A stretch of DNA of 64,000 nucleotides, from positions 62,001-126,000 of the forward strand of contig NZ_JAGIYZ010000005.1 in assembly GCF_017813355.1 (NCBI RefSeq), given 5' to 3'. The notes under the pieces were generated by a model, which ran no database searches, was not told where the DNA came from, and saw only the letters and a program-made list of their open reading frames with translations. The stretch is from Roseomonas nitratireducens. Lineage in GTDB: Bacteria > Pseudomonadota > Alphaproteobacteria > Acetobacterales > Acetobacteraceae. This document shows positions 8,925-18,618 of this stretch, in pieces; position 1 is the stretch's first letter; each line of letters opens with the position of its first letter. A program made the translations under genes and the position numbers.

Positions 8925-10700
8925 ATGGACCAGAAGCGCCTGTTCGCGGCAATCGCGCTCTCGATCGGCATCCTGCTGATCTTCGACGCATGGAACCGCG
9001 CCAACACGCCCACGCCGCCCCCGCAGACGGCCCCGGCCGCATCGGCGCCCGCGGTCCCCGTGCCCGCGGCCCCGTCCGCCGTGGTGCCGGCCGCGCCGGG
9101 TGCCACCGCCGCCACCGCGACGGATGCCGGCCGCCCGCCCGCCGCGCGCGTGCCGGTCGAAACCCCCCGCCTGGCGGGCAGCATCAACCTGCGCGGCGCG
9201 CGCATCGACGACCTGGTGCTGACGACCTACACCGAACGCCTCGCTTCCCGCACCGAGCCGAACCCGCCGCAGGTCCGCCTGTTCGGCCAGCGCGACAGCG
9301 ACCATCCCTATTTCGCGCAATGGGGCTGGACCTCGGCCGATGGCCGCGCGCGCGTGCCCGATGGCGACACCGACTGGACCGCGACGGGCGGGCCGCTCGC
9401 CCCCGGCCGGCCGGTGACGCTCTCCTGGGACAACGGCCAGGGCCTGCTGTTCGAGATCGCGCTGACGATCGACGAGCAATACATGGTCAGCGCCGAGCAG
9501 CGCGTGCGCAACACGGGCGCCGAGGCGGCCTCGGTGCTGCCCTGGGTGCGCATCCGGCGCGAGCGCACGCCGCAGATCGCCGGCTTCTTCATCCTGCATG
9601 AGGGCTTCACCGGCGTGCTCAACGGCCGCCTGCGCGAGGTCACCTACAGCGACGCCAAGTCCGAGGGCGAGCGCCGCCGCGGCGTGGCGATGGAGGAGGA
9701 GACGACCGGCGGCTGGGCCGGCATCACCGACAAGTACTGGCTCGCCGCGATCATGCCGGGCGGCCCCGACCAGTCGCTGCGTGCCGCGTATCGCCATGTG
9801 AACGAGGGCGGCGGCGCGGCGGGCGACCGCTGGCAGGTCGACATGGCGGCGACCGCGCCGCTCGCAGTCGCGCCGGGTGCGACCGCGACGCTGGCCACGC
9901 GCCTGTTCGCCGGCGCGAAGGAGGTCCACCTCCTCGACGGCTACATGGACCGGCTGCGCATCACCGACTTCGACAAGGCGATCGACTTCGGCTCGTTCTA
10001 CTTCCTGGTGAAGCCGTTCTTCCTCGCGCTCGACTGGCTGTTCCGCATGACGGGGAACTTCGGCGTCGCGATCCTGATCTTCACGGTGCTGATCAAGGCG
10101 GCCTTCTTCCCGCTGGCCAACAAGGCCTACCACTCGATGGCGCGGATGAAGGTGCTCGCGCCGAAAATGACGGAGATCCGGGACCGCTACAAGGACGACC
10201 CGCAGAAGGCGCAGCAGGAGATGATGGCGCTGTACCGGTCGGAGAAGGTGAACCCCGCCTCCGGCTGCCTGCCCATCCTCATCCAGATCCCGGTCTTCTT
10301 CGCGCTCTACAAGGCGCTGTTCGTCACCATCGAGATGCGCCACCAGCCCTTCTTCGGCTGGATCCAGGACCTGTCCGCACCCGATCCGACGAACCTGTTC
10401 AACCTGTTCGGGCTGCTGCCCTTCGACCCGGCGCAGTGGAGCAGCTTCCTGCACATGCCGGCCTGGGCGCTCATCATGGGCGTCACGATGTGGGTGCAGC
10501 AGAAGCTGAACCCGCAGCCGCCGGACCCGATCCAGGCCAAGATCTTCGCCTGGATGCCGGTCATCTTCACCTTCATGCTGGCATCCTTCCCGGCCGGGCT
10601 GATCATCTACTGGGCCTGGAACAACACCCTGTCGGTCGCGCAGCAATACTACATCATGCGGCACGACCGGGCGGCGGCTAAGGCGGCCAAGTCCAAGTAG
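8925..10700 (+). CDS. yidC: Membrane protein insertase YidC
   Basis: A 591-residue insertase of the Gram-negative type. It has an N-terminal TM (RLFAAIALSIGILLIFD, about residues 4-21), a Pro/Ala-rich linker, a large periplasmic beta domain (about 70-340) and a C-terminal five-TM catalytic core containing FPLANKAYHSMARMK, the cytoplasmic hairpin APKMTEIRDRYKDD and PVFFALYKALF. It inserts inner-membrane proteins alone or with SecYEG. It is the last gene before a strong hairpin; engB follows in the same direction about 100 bases later. Confidence 0.97.
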   Translation: MDQKRLFAAIALSIGILLIFDAWNRANTPTPPPQTAPAASAPAVPVPAAPSAVVPAAPGATAATATDAGRPPAARVPVETPRLAGSINLRGARIDDLVLTTYTERLASRTEPNPPQVRLFGQRDSDHPYFAQWGWTSADGRARVPDGDTDWTATGGPLAPGRPVTLSWDNGQGLLFEIALTIDEQYMVSAEQRVRNTGAEAASVLPWVRIRRERTPQIAGFFILHEGFTGVLNGRLREVTYSDAKSEGERRRGVAMEEETTGGWAGITDKYWLAAIMPGGPDQSLRAAYRHVNEGGGAAGDRWQVDMAATAPLAVAPGATATLATRLFAGAKEVHLLDGYMDRLRITDFDKAIDFGSFYFLVKPFFLALDWLFRMTGNFGVAILIFTVLIKAAFFPLANKAYHSMARMKVLAPKMTEIRDRYKDDPQKAQQEMMALYRSEKVNPASGCLPILIQIPVFFALYKALFVTIEMRHQPFFGWIQDLSAPDPTNLFNLFGLLPFDPAQWSSFLHMPAWALIMGVTMWVQQKLNPQPPDPIQAKIFAWMPVIFTFMLASFPAGLIIYWAWNNTLSVAQQYYIMRHDRAAAKAAKSK

Positions 10701-10704
10701 AAGG

Positions 10705-10740
10705 CCGGGGGAGGGAACTCCCCCGGACCCCCTCCTTCTT
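10705..10740 (+). terminator. Terminator or attenuator between yidC and engB
   Basis: A perfect 9-bp stem CCGGGGGAG / CTCCCCCGG (10705-10713 and 10718-10726) with a GGAA tetraloop, four bases after the yidC stop, followed by a pyrimidine-rich tail ending CCTTCTT. Because engB follows on the same strand, partial read-through is plausible. Confidence 0.65.
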
Positions 10741-10801
10741 CTGGCTGTCACCAAGGCGCGCCGGCGGGCCAGGCTGAAACCATCCAGCGAAGGGCGCATC
10801 C

Positions 10802-11464
10802 ATGACCGGACTTGCCGAGGCCAAGGACGACGCCGAGCGCGCGGCGCTGATCGAAGCGGGGCGGCTGCTTTTCGCGCGGCCCTGCACCTTCTTCTACGCG
10901 GCGCAGAAATCGGACCAGCTGCCGCCGCCGGGGCTGCCCGAGGTCGCCTTCTGCGGGCGGTCCAACGTGGGCAAGTCCTCGCTGCTGAACGCGCTGACCG
11001 GGCAGAAGGCGCTCGCCCGCGTGTCCCAGACGCCGGGGCGGACGCGGCAGCTCAACTTCTTCAACCTGGCAGAACGGCTCGTGCTCGTGGACCTGCCGGG
11101 CTACGGCTACGCCAAGGCGTCGAAGGACATGCAGCGCGACTGGCAGGGCGTGATGTTCGACTACCTGCGCGGCCGGCCGAACCTGATGCGCGTGATGCTG
11201 CTGCTCGATGCCCGCATCGAGACGAAGTCCGCCGACCGCGCGGCGATGGACCTGCTCAACACCGCCGCGGTCGCCTTCCAGATCGTGCTGACCAAGGCCG
11301 ACGACGTGGGGCCGGTGAAGCTCGCCGCGCGGATCGAGGAAGCGAAGGACCTCGCCCGCCGCAACACCGCCGCCCATCCGCTGGTGCTGGTCACCAGCAG
11401 CGAGTCGGGGCAGGGCATCGACGAGCTGCGCGCGGAGATCGCCTCGCTGGCCGTCGCGGCCTGA
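10802..11464 (+). CDS. engB: Ribosome biogenesis GTP-binding protein EngB/YsxC (YihA)
   Basis: A 220-residue TRAFAC-class GTPase acting in 50S subunit assembly. The G1 P-loop GRSNVGKSS lies near residues 50-58, G2/switch I around SQTPGRTRQLNFF, G3 as DLPGYGYAK, G4 as LTKADD and G5 near VTSSESGQG. The length and motif order match the family. It follows yidC as in many alphaproteobacteria, where argB also often follows; here a convergent monooxygenase gene lies between engB and argB. Confidence 0.95.
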   Translation: MTGLAEAKDDAERAALIEAGRLLFARPCTFFYAAQKSDQLPPPGLPEVAFCGRSNVGKSSLLNALTGQKALARVSQTPGRTRQLNFFNLAERLVLVDLPGYGYAKASKDMQRDWQGVMFDYLRGRPNLMRVMLLLDARIETKSADRAAMDLLNTAAVAFQIVLTKADDVGPVKLAARIEEAKDLARRNTAAHPLVLVTSSESGQGIDELRAEIASLAVAA

Positions 11465-11473
11465 CGCGGCGCG

Positions 11474-12778
11474 TCAGGGTCGCGCCAGGTTCTCCCGCAG
11501 CGTCGCCCCCGCGTATTCCGTGCGGAACAGCCCGCGCCGCTGCAGTTCCGGCACCACCAGCCGGCAGAATTCCTCGAACATCCGCGGATGCACCGTCGGC
11601 GTGATGATGAAGCCGTCGCAGGCGCCGGAGGTGAAGTAGTCCTCCAGCGTGTCCGCGATGGTCTGCGCCGTGCCGACCAGCAGCGCCCGCGGCTTGGCCA
11701 CCGCCTCGCTGAAGGCGATCTTCTCCTGCCGCATCATCTGCAGCACGCGGTCCTGGGACCCCACGATGCCCTGGTTGCCCTGCGCGGCGCGCATCTCCTC
11801 GGGCGAGGCGACCTTCGACAGGTCCACCCCCATCAGCGCGGAATTAAGCATCCGCTGCGCCTCGGGGTCGATCAGCGACTGCAGGTGCTCGAACTTCTCC
11901 TGCGCGATGCTCTCCGTCTCCCCGATCACGGTCATGAAGGATGGCAGGACGCGGCAGTCCTCCGGCGCGCGGCCGAACTTCGCCATGCGGGCCTTCACGT
12001 CGGTGGTGAAGGCGAGGGCGTCCGCCTTGCTGTGCGGCGTGCAGAAGATGATCTCCGCCCAGCGCGCGGCGAAGTCGCGCCCGCGATCCGACGACCCCGC
12101 CTGCATCAGCACCGGGCGGACCTGCGGCGTGCGCGGGATGGACAGCGGGCCGCGCGTCCGCACCCAGCGCCCCTCGAAGTTCGTGTAGCGGACCTTGGAC
12201 GGGTCGATGAAGACGCCGCCCTCCCGGTCCGCGACCAGCGCGCCCTCCTGCCAGGACTCCCACAGCGCGCAGCAGGCTTCCACCACCTCCTCGGCGCGGT
12301 CGTAGCGTTCCTCCTTGCCCGGGATGCCTTCCATCCCGAAGTTCCGCGCCTCGAGATCGGTGGCGGAGGTGACGACGTTCCACGCCATCCGCCCGGCGCT
12401 GAGCATGTCGAGCGAGGCGAGCGTCCGCGCTATCCAGTAGGGATGCAGCAGCGTGGTGGACAGCGTCGCACCCAGGCCGAGATGCTGCGTCACGCGCGCC
12501 ATGATGGGCAGCACCACCAGCGGATCGAGGTAGGAGATCTGCCCGCCCATCCGCAGATAGGCGTCGAAACTCCCGCCATGGATGTCCGGCAGGCCGAAGG
12601 TGTCGGCGTAGAAGCAGGCGTCGAAGCGTGCGGCTTCCAGCAGGCGGGCGATGTGCTCGTAGCGGGCGGGGTCGAAGATGTCGTCGAGCGCGGCTTCGGG
12701 GTGGCGCCAGGCGCCGGGATGGTTCGCCGTCGGACCGGTCTTGAGGTAGGCGACCAAGTGCATCCGCCGGCGGGTCAC
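11474..12778 (-). CDS. LLM-class FMN-dependent monooxygenase (NtaA/SnaA/DszA family)
   Basis: A 434-residue flavin-dependent monooxygenase of the bacterial luciferase-like superfamily. Family hallmarks are the N-terminal MHLVAYLKTGP, ARFDACFYADTFG, the core GRMAWNVVTSATDLEARNFG and QAGSSDRGRDFAARWAE, and the C-terminal CDGFIITPTVHP. The group uses FMNH2 from a separate reductase to oxidise chelators, sulfonates or heterocycles. The GTG at 12778 (MTRRRMHLVAYL) matches usual family N-termini; the ATG at 12763 is possible, and a frame open to 12910 encodes an Arg/Pro-rich unconserved stretch. It is divergent from argB across about 220 bases and convergent with engB. No reductase or transporter lies beside it, so the substrate is unknown. 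Confidence 0.85.
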   Translation of the reverse strand: MTRRRMHLVAYLKTGPTANHPGAWRHPEAALDDIFDPARYEHIARLLEAARFDACFYADTFGLPDIHGGSFDAYLRMGGQISYLDPLVVLPIMARVTQHLGLGATLSTTLLHPYWIARTLASLDMLSAGRMAWNVVTSATDLEARNFGMEGIPGKEERYDRAEEVVEACCALWESWQEGALVADREGGVFIDPSKVRYTNFEGRWVRTRGPLSIPRTPQVRPVLMQAGSSDRGRDFAARWAEIIFCTPHSKADALAFTTDVKARMAKFGRAPEDCRVLPSFMTVIGETESIAQEKFEHLQSLIDPEAQRMLNSALMGVDLSKVASPEEMRAAQGNQGIVGSQDRVLQMMRQEKIAFSEAVAKPRALLVGTAQTIADTLEDYFTSGACDGFIITPTVHPRMFEEFCRLVVPELQRRGLFRTEYAGATLRENLARP

Positions 12779-12999
12779 GGCGCGATGCTCCAGGTGGCGG
12801 CGGGACAGGCCATGGGACCTCCGGGTCGGTGTCGGCCGTGCGATCCTGATGGCGCTTGGCCTGACTATGCGAGAGCCCCGGCCGGGCGGCAAGGCGCGGC
12901 ACCCTGTCACGGCGCGGCGATTTCCAGCCGGGCCGATCTGCTCTAAGGGGATCGCCCCAATGGCCGAACCGGCCCCGCCAGACGCAACGAGCCCGCCGC

Positions 13000-13890
13000 A
13001 TGACCGAGACCGTCGACACGCCCGAAGCCATGCAGATCCTGGCCGGCGCGCTGCCCTTCCTGAAGCGCTACGACGACGCGACCGTGGTCGTAAAGTATGG
13101 CGGCCACGCGATGGGGGAGGAGGACACGGCGCTGCGCTTCGGCCGCGACATCGCGCTGCTGGAGCAGGTGGGCGTGAACCCCGTGGTCGTCCATGGCGGC
13201 GGGCCGCAGATCAACGCCATGCTCAAGCGGCTGAACGTCAAGTCCACCTTCATCCAGGGCCTGCGCGTGACGGATGAGGAGATGCTCGACGTGGTCGAGA
13301 TGGTCCTCGCCGGCCCGGTCAACAAGCAGGTGGCGGAAGCCATCACGCGGGCCGGCGTCATGGCGGTCGGCATCTCGGGCAAGGATGGCGGGCTGATCCG
13401 CGCGCGCAAGCTGCAGCGCACCTACCGCGACCCCGACAGCAACATCGAGAAGGTGCTCGACCTCGGCTTCGTCGGCGAACCCGCCAGCGTCGACCCCAAG
13501 GTGCTGCGCCTGCTGATCGGCGCCGACATCGTCCCCGTCGTCGCCCCCGTGGGCGTGGGGGAGGACGGGCAGACCTACAACATCAACGCCGACACCGCCG
13601 CGGGTGCCATCGCCGGCGCGCTCTCGGCCGAGCGGCTGCTGATGCTCACCGACGTGCCGGGCGTGCTCGATACCGAGAAGCGCCTGATCCCGGAGATGAG
13701 CGTCGCCGAGGTCAAGGCCGGCATCGAGGCCGGCTGGATCTCCGGCGGCATGATCCCGAAGGTCGAGACCTGCATCTACGCGATCGAGCGCGGGGTGAAG
13801 GGTGCGGTCATCCTCGACGGGCGCGTCCCGCACGCGATCCTGGCCGAGCTGTTCACCGATGCCGGGCCGGGCACGCTGATCCGGCCCTGA
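13000..13890 (+). CDS. argB: Acetylglutamate kinase
   Basis: A 296-residue enzyme of the amino acid kinase family that phosphorylates N-acetyl-L-glutamate in arginine biosynthesis. Visible motifs are VVKYGGHAM near residues 28-36, [12 protein letters not shown] near 64-75, and the C-terminal [10 protein letters not shown] substrate-binding loop. The long N-terminal helix before the core ([20 protein letters not shown]) is typical of arginine-sensitive hexameric forms, so feedback inhibition is likely. The ATG sits just after the divergent monooxygenase promoter region. Its 3' end is 9 bases from the convergent DUF2336 gene, with a small GGGCGC/GCGCCC hairpin across the junction. Confidence 0.96.
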   Translation: MTETVDTPEAMQILAGALPFLKRYDDATVVVKYGGHAMGEEDTALRFGRDIALLEQVGVNPVVVHGGGPQINAMLKRLNVKSTFIQGLRVTDEEMLDVVEMVLAGPVNKQVAEAITRAGVMAVGISGKDGGLIRARKLQRTYRDPDSNIEKVLDLGFVGEPASVDPKVLRLLIGADIVPVVAPVGVGEDGQTYNINADTAAGAIAGALSAERLLMLTDVPGVLDTEKRLIPEMSVAEVKAGIEAGWISGGMIPKVETCIYAIERGVKGAVILDGRVPHAILAELFTDAGPGTLIRP

Positions 13891-13899
13891 CGGGCGCGC

Positions 13900-15111
13900 T
13901 CAGCGCCCCGCGGCGCGCGCCAGCGCGTCGATCCGCCAGCGCAGTTCGCCGTCGCCCACCAGCGACGGCGCGACGGAGGCCGAGGCCGTGGGCGCCGGCG
14001 GGGCGAGCAGCATCGCCACCGCCTCGGCCGTCGCTTCGCTGAGGCTGGCGCGCCGGCACAGGCCGGCGATCGACTTGTTGCAGCGCGTGACGACGACGTG
14101 CTCGACCTCGGACAGCGGCACGCCCGCCAGCGCGGCGAGCGCCGACTTCACGAAATCGGCCTCCGCCGCGCGTGCGGCGCGCAGCATCGCGGCATCGTCC
14201 AGCGCGCCGGCGCGCAGCAGGATCAGCGCCCGTTCCCCGGCATCGGACGCGCTTTCCCCCGGCCGCGCGCGGCCGGCGAGGCGCACCGCGACGGCGCGAC
14301 GGATGGTGGCGCTCGCCTCGGCCGGCAGGTCGGTCCGGGCGGCGAGCGGCGCGAGCAGTTCCTCGGCCACGAAGCGGGACAGCGCGACGGCGGCGCGCGG
14401 CGGCAGCGCCGGGCGCTTGACCAGCGGCGCCTGCCAATGGGTGCGCTCGGCCGCCTGCACGACCAGGGCGTCGAGCGTGGATTCCCGGATCGCCGCGCTG
14501 TCATTCAGCAGCAGGGCGGTGATCGCGGTGTCGTCGCCGCTGTCCACCAGCGCGTCCGCGACGCGTTCGCTGATCGTGGGGCGGCGCGCGACCGCGGTCA
14601 GCGTCTCGGCCACCGGTGGCGCGGCGACGAGGGAGAGCAGGTCCTCCTCCGTCAGCATCGGCGAGAGGCGGATCACCGGTTCCGCGACGCGCATCGCGCG
14701 GTCCTGCGCCAAGGCGAGGACGGTCGCGCGCGGCGCGTCGGGCAGGGTGCTCACGGCCTCGGCGATGATGATCCGGATGTCCTCGGCGGTGTCCTCGGCC
14801 AGGCGGGCGAGCGCCCCCCAGGCCGCGTCCGCGAGCCGGTCCCGCTGCGGTTCGCCCAGGCCCGGCGCCAGCTGGGCGAGCCGTGCCGCCAGCGCGCCGC
14901 GCACGCCGTCATCCGGGTCGGCGGCGAGGGTGCCGAAGGTCTGGAAGGGGGAGGAGGGGTTGCGCGCCACCGCGCCGCGCACCGAGGCGACGCGGTCGGA
15001 CATCAGGAAGTAGAGCGCTTCGGGCGGCGCGGCGGGGTCGGCGGCCAGCGCTTCCCGGCCGGTCACGTCCCCTTCCTCGAGGATGCGGGCGGCCCGCGTC
15101 AGGTCGGTCAT
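13900..15111 (-). CDS. DUF2336 domain-containing protein
   Basis: A 403-residue, alpha-helical, Ala/Leu/Arg-rich protein with HEAT-like repeats, for example ALYFLMSDRVASVRGAVARN and DTAEDIRIIIAEAVSTLP. It matches the DUF2336 family, which is found mainly in alphaproteobacteria and often beside signalling genes; the biochemical role is unknown. The ATG at 15111 overlaps the stop of the upstream GGDEF gene as ATGA, which fixes the start and implies translational coupling. An upstream in-frame ATG would start inside the cyclase gene. It probably acts with that diguanylate cyclase as adaptor or effector (inference). Confidence 0.75.
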   Translation of the reverse strand: MTDLTRAARILEEGDVTGREALAADPAAPPEALYFLMSDRVASVRGAVARNPSSPFQTFGTLAADPDDGVRGALAARLAQLAPGLGEPQRDRLADAAWGALARLAEDTAEDIRIIIAEAVSTLPDAPRATVLALAQDRAMRVAEPVIRLSPMLTEEDLLSLVAAPPVAETLTAVARRPTISERVADALVDSGDDTAITALLLNDSAAIRESTLDALVVQAAERTHWQAPLVKRPALPPRAAVALSRFVAEELLAPLAARTDLPAEASATIRRAVAVRLAGRARPGESASDAGERALILLRAGALDDAAMLRAARAAEADFVKSALAALAGVPLSEVEHVVVTRCNKSIAGLCRRASLSEATAEAVAMLLAPPAPTASASVAPSLVGDGELRWRIDALARAAGR

Positions 15112-16472
15112 GGCGCGGGCTCCGCCATGCGCCACCCGCCGCGGCCGGCGCGCTTGGCGTCATAGAGCGCCGTGTCGGCGCGGGCGACGAGCCCCGCCGC
15201 GTGCTCGGCGCTGCCGGGACGACGCCAGGCGATGCCGATGCTGAAATGCGGGGACTTGCCGTCCAGCGGCAGGTCGGCCGCGGCGCGCAGGAGATTCTCG
15301 GCCGTGGCGATGGCCGCCGGCACGTCGGCGCCCGGCAGCCAGAGCACGAACTCGTCCCCGCCGAAGCGCGCGGCCAGCCCGTCCGGTCCGGCCGCGGCGT
15401 GCAGCAGGTCCGCCGTGGTGCGCAGCGCGGCGTCGCCGGCGTCGTGCCCGTAGCGGTCGTTGAGCGGCTTGAGGTTGTCGAGGTCCACGAACAGCAGCGC
15501 GCCGCCCTGCGACGGCGCGGCGACGTCGAGCGCCCCTGCCAGCGCGGCGAGGAAGGCGCGGCGGTTGGCGAGGCCTGTCAGCGCGTCGGTCGTCGCCTGG
15601 CGTTCCAACTCCTCCTGGATGCGGCCGAAGCCGAGCACGGCGCCGAGCATCGCCGCCATGGAGCGCAGGACGGCGAGGTCCTCCGCATCCCAGTCGCGCG
15701 CGCCGCGATCCCGCCAGGCGACGAGCACCGAGGTGGCGAGCGGGCGCCCGTGGTGGTGCAGCAGCGCCGCCGGCCCGCCGCCCTCGAGCGTGCCGGTCCA
15801 GTCCGTGCCGGCGACGAGCCCCGCGGCCACCGCGGCGACGAGCGCGACGGGCACCTCGGCGGTCGCGGCGACGGTCGAGGGCGCCTCCTGGCCCGGGACG
15901 ATCATGGCGGTGCCGGCGCAGCCCAGCGCATCGCGCAGCCCGGCTAGCCCCTGGGCGAGGCTGTCGCGCGCGGTCGCCGCGAGCCGGACCTTGTCGGCCA
16001 GCGCGTCGAGCAGCGCGGCGCGGCGCAGGCCGGCCGCGGCCGCCGTCGCCGCATGTTCCTGTTCCGTTACGTCATGCGCGGTGCCGCGCAGGCCGGTGAT
16101 GTTGCCCCGCGCATCGGCCAGCGGCACGAGCGACAGCAGCACGCAGCGCGGTTCCCCGCCCGCCCCGGCCATCCAGTAGCGCTGCCGGCGGACGGCCTGG
16201 CGCAGTTCGAAGGGGTCCGGCCCGGTGCCCAGCAGCAGCGACGCGGCCCGGCGGCCGAGCAGCCGGGTCGCGGAATGGCCGAGGATCTGGTCGGGCCAGA
16301 GGAAGGTGAAGCGCCCCGCGCCATCCGCCTCGAAGACGAAGTCGGCGGCGAGGCCCGCGAGATCCTGCCAGCGCTGCCGCGATTCCAGCAGGGCGCCATG
16401 CAGCGCGCCGGCCGCCGCCGCCGAGGGGGGAAGCGTCGCCGACCTGTCCTCGGGGCGAAGGGCTGCGTTCAT
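15108..16472 (-). CDS. PAS-GAF-GGDEF diguanylate cyclase
   Basis: A 454-residue soluble signalling protein. A PAS-like fold spans about residues 30-140 (WQDLAGLAADFVFEADGAGR ... GTAHDVTEQE), a GAF-like segment about 150-285, and a GGDEF domain about 290-440. The active site is intact: DALTGLANRRAF, LLFVDLDNLKPLNDRYGHDA and ARFGGDEFVLW, so c-di-GMP synthesis from GTP is expected. The inhibitory RxxD site normally five residues before GGDEF is missing (AAAGPDGLAARFGGDEF), so product inhibition may be absent. There is no TM segment. It is the first gene of an operon with the DUF2336 gene and is divergent from dapD. Confidence 0.88.
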   Translation of the reverse strand: MNAALRPEDRSATLPPSAAAAGALHGALLESRQRWQDLAGLAADFVFEADGAGRFTFLWPDQILGHSATRLLGRRAASLLLGTGPDPFELRQAVRRQRYWMAGAGGEPRCVLLSLVPLADARGNITGLRGTAHDVTEQEHAATAAAAGLRRAALLDALADKVRLAATARDSLAQGLAGLRDALGCAGTAMIVPGQEAPSTVAATAEVPVALVAAVAAGLVAGTDWTGTLEGGGPAALLHHHGRPLATSVLVAWRDRGARDWDAEDLAVLRSMAAMLGAVLGFGRIQEELERQATTDALTGLANRRAFLAALAGALDVAAPSQGGALLFVDLDNLKPLNDRYGHDAGDAALRTTADLLHAAAGPDGLAARFGGDEFVLWLPGADVPAAIATAENLLRAAADLPLDGKSPHFSIGIAWRRPGSAEHAAGLVARADTALYDAKRAGRGGWRMAEPAP

Positions 16473-16593
16473 CCCCTCAAGGAAAGCGCGAACCCGGTGA
16501 ACGACGGGTTAGCGGCGACCGCGTTGACAGGCAGCCGGCGCGGGGCCAAGGAACGCGCCCGCCCGAAAGACCGCAGCCGGAGCCCACCCCGCC

Positions 16594-17430
16594 ATGGACA
16601 GCACCGCCCTTCAGGCCCGCATCGAGGCCCTGTGGCAGTCCCGCGACCGCATCAACTCCGCGACCGGCGGCGGCGACCGCGCGGCGGTGGAGGAAGCGCT
16701 GGACGCGCTCGATTCCGGCCGTGCCCGGGTCGCCGAGCCCGACGGCAACGGCGGCTGGCGGGTGAACCAGTGGCTGAAGCAGGCCGTGCTGCTGTCCTTC
16801 CGCCTGGTCGATTCGGCGCCCATGGACACCGCAGCCGGCGCCTTCGACAAGGTGCCGCTGAAGTTCCAGGGCTGGGGGGAGAACCGCTTCAAGGAAGCGG
16901 GCTTCCGCGCCGTGCCCGGCGCCGTGGTGCGCCGGTCCGCCTATATCGCCAAGAACGTCGTGCTGATGCCCTCCTTCGTGAATGTCGGCGCCTATGTCGG
17001 CGAGGGCACGATGGTGGACACCTGGGCGACCGTGGGGTCCTGCGCGCAGATCGGCAGGAACGTGCACCTGTCCGGCGGCGTTGGCATCGGCGGCGTGCTG
17101 GAGCCGTTGCAGGCCAACCCCGTGGTGATCGAGGACGATTGCTTCGTCGGCGCCCGGTCCGAGGTGGCCGAGGGCGTGATCGTCGAGCGCGGCGCCGTCC
17201 TGTCCATGGGCGTCTTCATCGGCGCCTCCACCAAGGTGATCGACCGCGCGACGGGCGAGATCTTCATGGGCCGCGTGCCGGCCTATTCCGTCGTGGTGCC
17301 GGGCAGCCTGCCGGGCAAGCCGCTGCCGGACGGCTCGCCGGGCCCGTCGCTGTATTGCGCCGTGATCGTGAAGCGCGTGGACGCGCAGACCCGCGCCAAG
17401 ACGGCGATCAACGAATTGCTGCGCGATTGA
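16594..17430 (+). CDS. dapD: 2,3,4,5-tetrahydropyridine-2,6-dicarboxylate N-succinyltransferase
   Basis: A 278-residue acyltransferase of the succinylase branch of lysine/diaminopimelate synthesis, transferring succinyl from succinyl-CoA to tetrahydrodipicolinate. A helical N-terminal domain (about 1-100) precedes a left-handed beta helix built from hexapeptide repeats, visible from [18 protein letters not shown] through [15 protein letters not shown] and [16 protein letters not shown]-like segments. [20 protein letters not shown] is the conserved substrate region. It is followed 40 bases later by dapE, the deacylase of the same branch. A perfect TTGACA lies at 16524, but no good -10 element is seen. 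Confidence 0.96.
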   Translation: MDSTALQARIEALWQSRDRINSATGGGDRAAVEEALDALDSGRARVAEPDGNGGWRVNQWLKQAVLLSFRLVDSAPMDTAAGAFDKVPLKFQGWGENRFKEAGFRAVPGAVVRRSAYIAKNVVLMPSFVNVGAYVGEGTMVDTWATVGSCAQIGRNVHLSGGVGIGGVLEPLQANPVVIEDDCFVGARSEVAEGVIVERGAVLSMGVFIGASTKVIDRATGEIFMGRVPAYSVVVPGSLPGKPLPDGSPGPSLYCAVIVKRVDAQTRAKTAINELLRD

Positions 17431-17470
17431 CGCCCGCAGCGCGCGGGCGCCGGAGGCGCGACGGAGCGTG

Positions 17471-18610
17471 ATGGCGACCGACCCGATCCCGCTGGCCCAG
17501 GCGCTGATCCGCTGCCGCTCCGTCACCCCCGCGGATGACGGCGCGCTCGACGTCGTGCAGCGTGCGCTTGAGCCGCTCGGCTTCGCCTGCACGCGGCTGG
17601 TGTTCGGGCCGGCGGACTACCGCGTCGACAACCTGTTCGCTCGGCGCGGCACCGGCGGGCCGCATTTCTGCTACGCCGGGCACACCGATGTGGTGCCGCC
17701 TGGCGACCTCGGCGCCTGGACGGATGACCCCTTCAGCGGCGCGCTGCGCGACGGGCTGCTGTTCGGCCGCGGCGCCTGCGACATGAAGGGCGGCATCGCC
17801 GCCTTCGTCGCCGGCCTGACGGACTACCTCGCGGCGAATCCGAACCATCCCGGCTCCATCTCCCTCCTCATCACGGGGGATGAGGAAGCGCGCTCCGTCG
17901 ACGGCACCGCGAAGGTGCTGGAATGGATGCAGGCGAACGGCCAGGTGCCGGACATGGCGCTGGTGGGGGAACCGACGAGCCGCCGCGCGCTGGGCGACAC
18001 CATCAAGATCGGCCGGCGCGGCAGCCTGACCGCGCGCATCGCGGTGCGCGGCAAGCAGGGGCACAGCGCCTATCCCGCGCTCGCCGACAACCCGATCCAC
18101 CGGCTTGTCGCGGCACTCGGCCCGCTGCTCGCGGCACCGCTCGACAACGGGTCCGAATTCTTCCCGCCGACCACGCTCCAGGTGACCGGATTCGATGTCG
18201 GCAACACCGCGTCGAACGTCATCCCGGCCGTCGCGCGGGCGATGCTGAACATCCGCTTCAACGACCTTCACACCAGCGCGGCGCTGGTCGAGAGGCTGCA
18301 CGCCGCGCTGCGCGCCGCGGGCTGCGCCTATGAGATGGACGCGGAATGCTCCGGCGAGAGCTTCCTCACCCGCCCCGGGCCCTTCGTCGATGCGCTCTCG
18401 CGCGCCGTCGCGCGCAGCACGGGGGTCACGCCCGCGCTCGACACGGGCGGCGGCACCTCGGATGCCCGCTTCATTGCGCGCTACTGCCCCGTCGCCGAGT
18501 TCGGCGCCGTCGGCGCGACGCTGCACCAGGTGAACGAGCACGCGCCGGTGGAGGAGCTGCGCCGCCTCGCCGGCACCTATCGCGCGGTGATCGAGGACAT
18601 CCTCGGCTGA
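17471..18610 (+). CDS. dapE: Succinyl-diaminopimelate desuccinylase
   Basis: A 379-residue M20-family zinc amidohydrolase that releases LL-diaminopimelate and succinate. Metal ligands are visible in YAGHTDVVPPGD near residues 66-77, RGACDMKGG near 98-106 and ITGDEEA near 135-141. The dimerisation domain includes RGKQGHSAYP, and the final His lies in VGATLHQVNEHAP. I prefer ATG 17471 because GGAG lies four bases upstream; the adjacent GTG at 17468 would be too close. It probably forms an operon with dapD and with the small membrane protein gene that starts 9 bases after the stop. Confidence 0.95.
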   Translation: MATDPIPLAQALIRCRSVTPADDGALDVVQRALEPLGFACTRLVFGPADYRVDNLFARRGTGGPHFCYAGHTDVVPPGDLGAWTDDPFSGALRDGLLFGRGACDMKGGIAAFVAGLTDYLAANPNHPGSISLLITGDEEARSVDGTAKVLEWMQANGQVPDMALVGEPTSRRALGDTIKIGRRGSLTARIAVRGKQGHSAYPALADNPIHRLVAALGPLLAAPLDNGSEFFPPTTLQVTGFDVGNTASNVIPAVARAMLNIRFNDLHTSAALVERLHAALRAAGCAYEMDAECSGESFLTRPGPFVDALSRAVARSTGVTPALDTGGGTSDARFIARYCPVAEFGAVGATLHQVNEHAPVEELRRLAGTYRAVIEDILG

Positions 18611-18618
18611 GCGGGTCC

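Noticed and set aside
8160-10799. An 879-codon open frame on the minus strand
   Set aside because: Antisense to rpmH, rnpA, yidD and yidC; Arg/Gly-rich translation without motifs.
17431-17450. CGCCCGC/GCGGGCG hairpin between dapD and dapE
   Set aside because: No T-rich tail and only 40 bases between two genes of one pathway; more likely an mRNA structure than a terminator.
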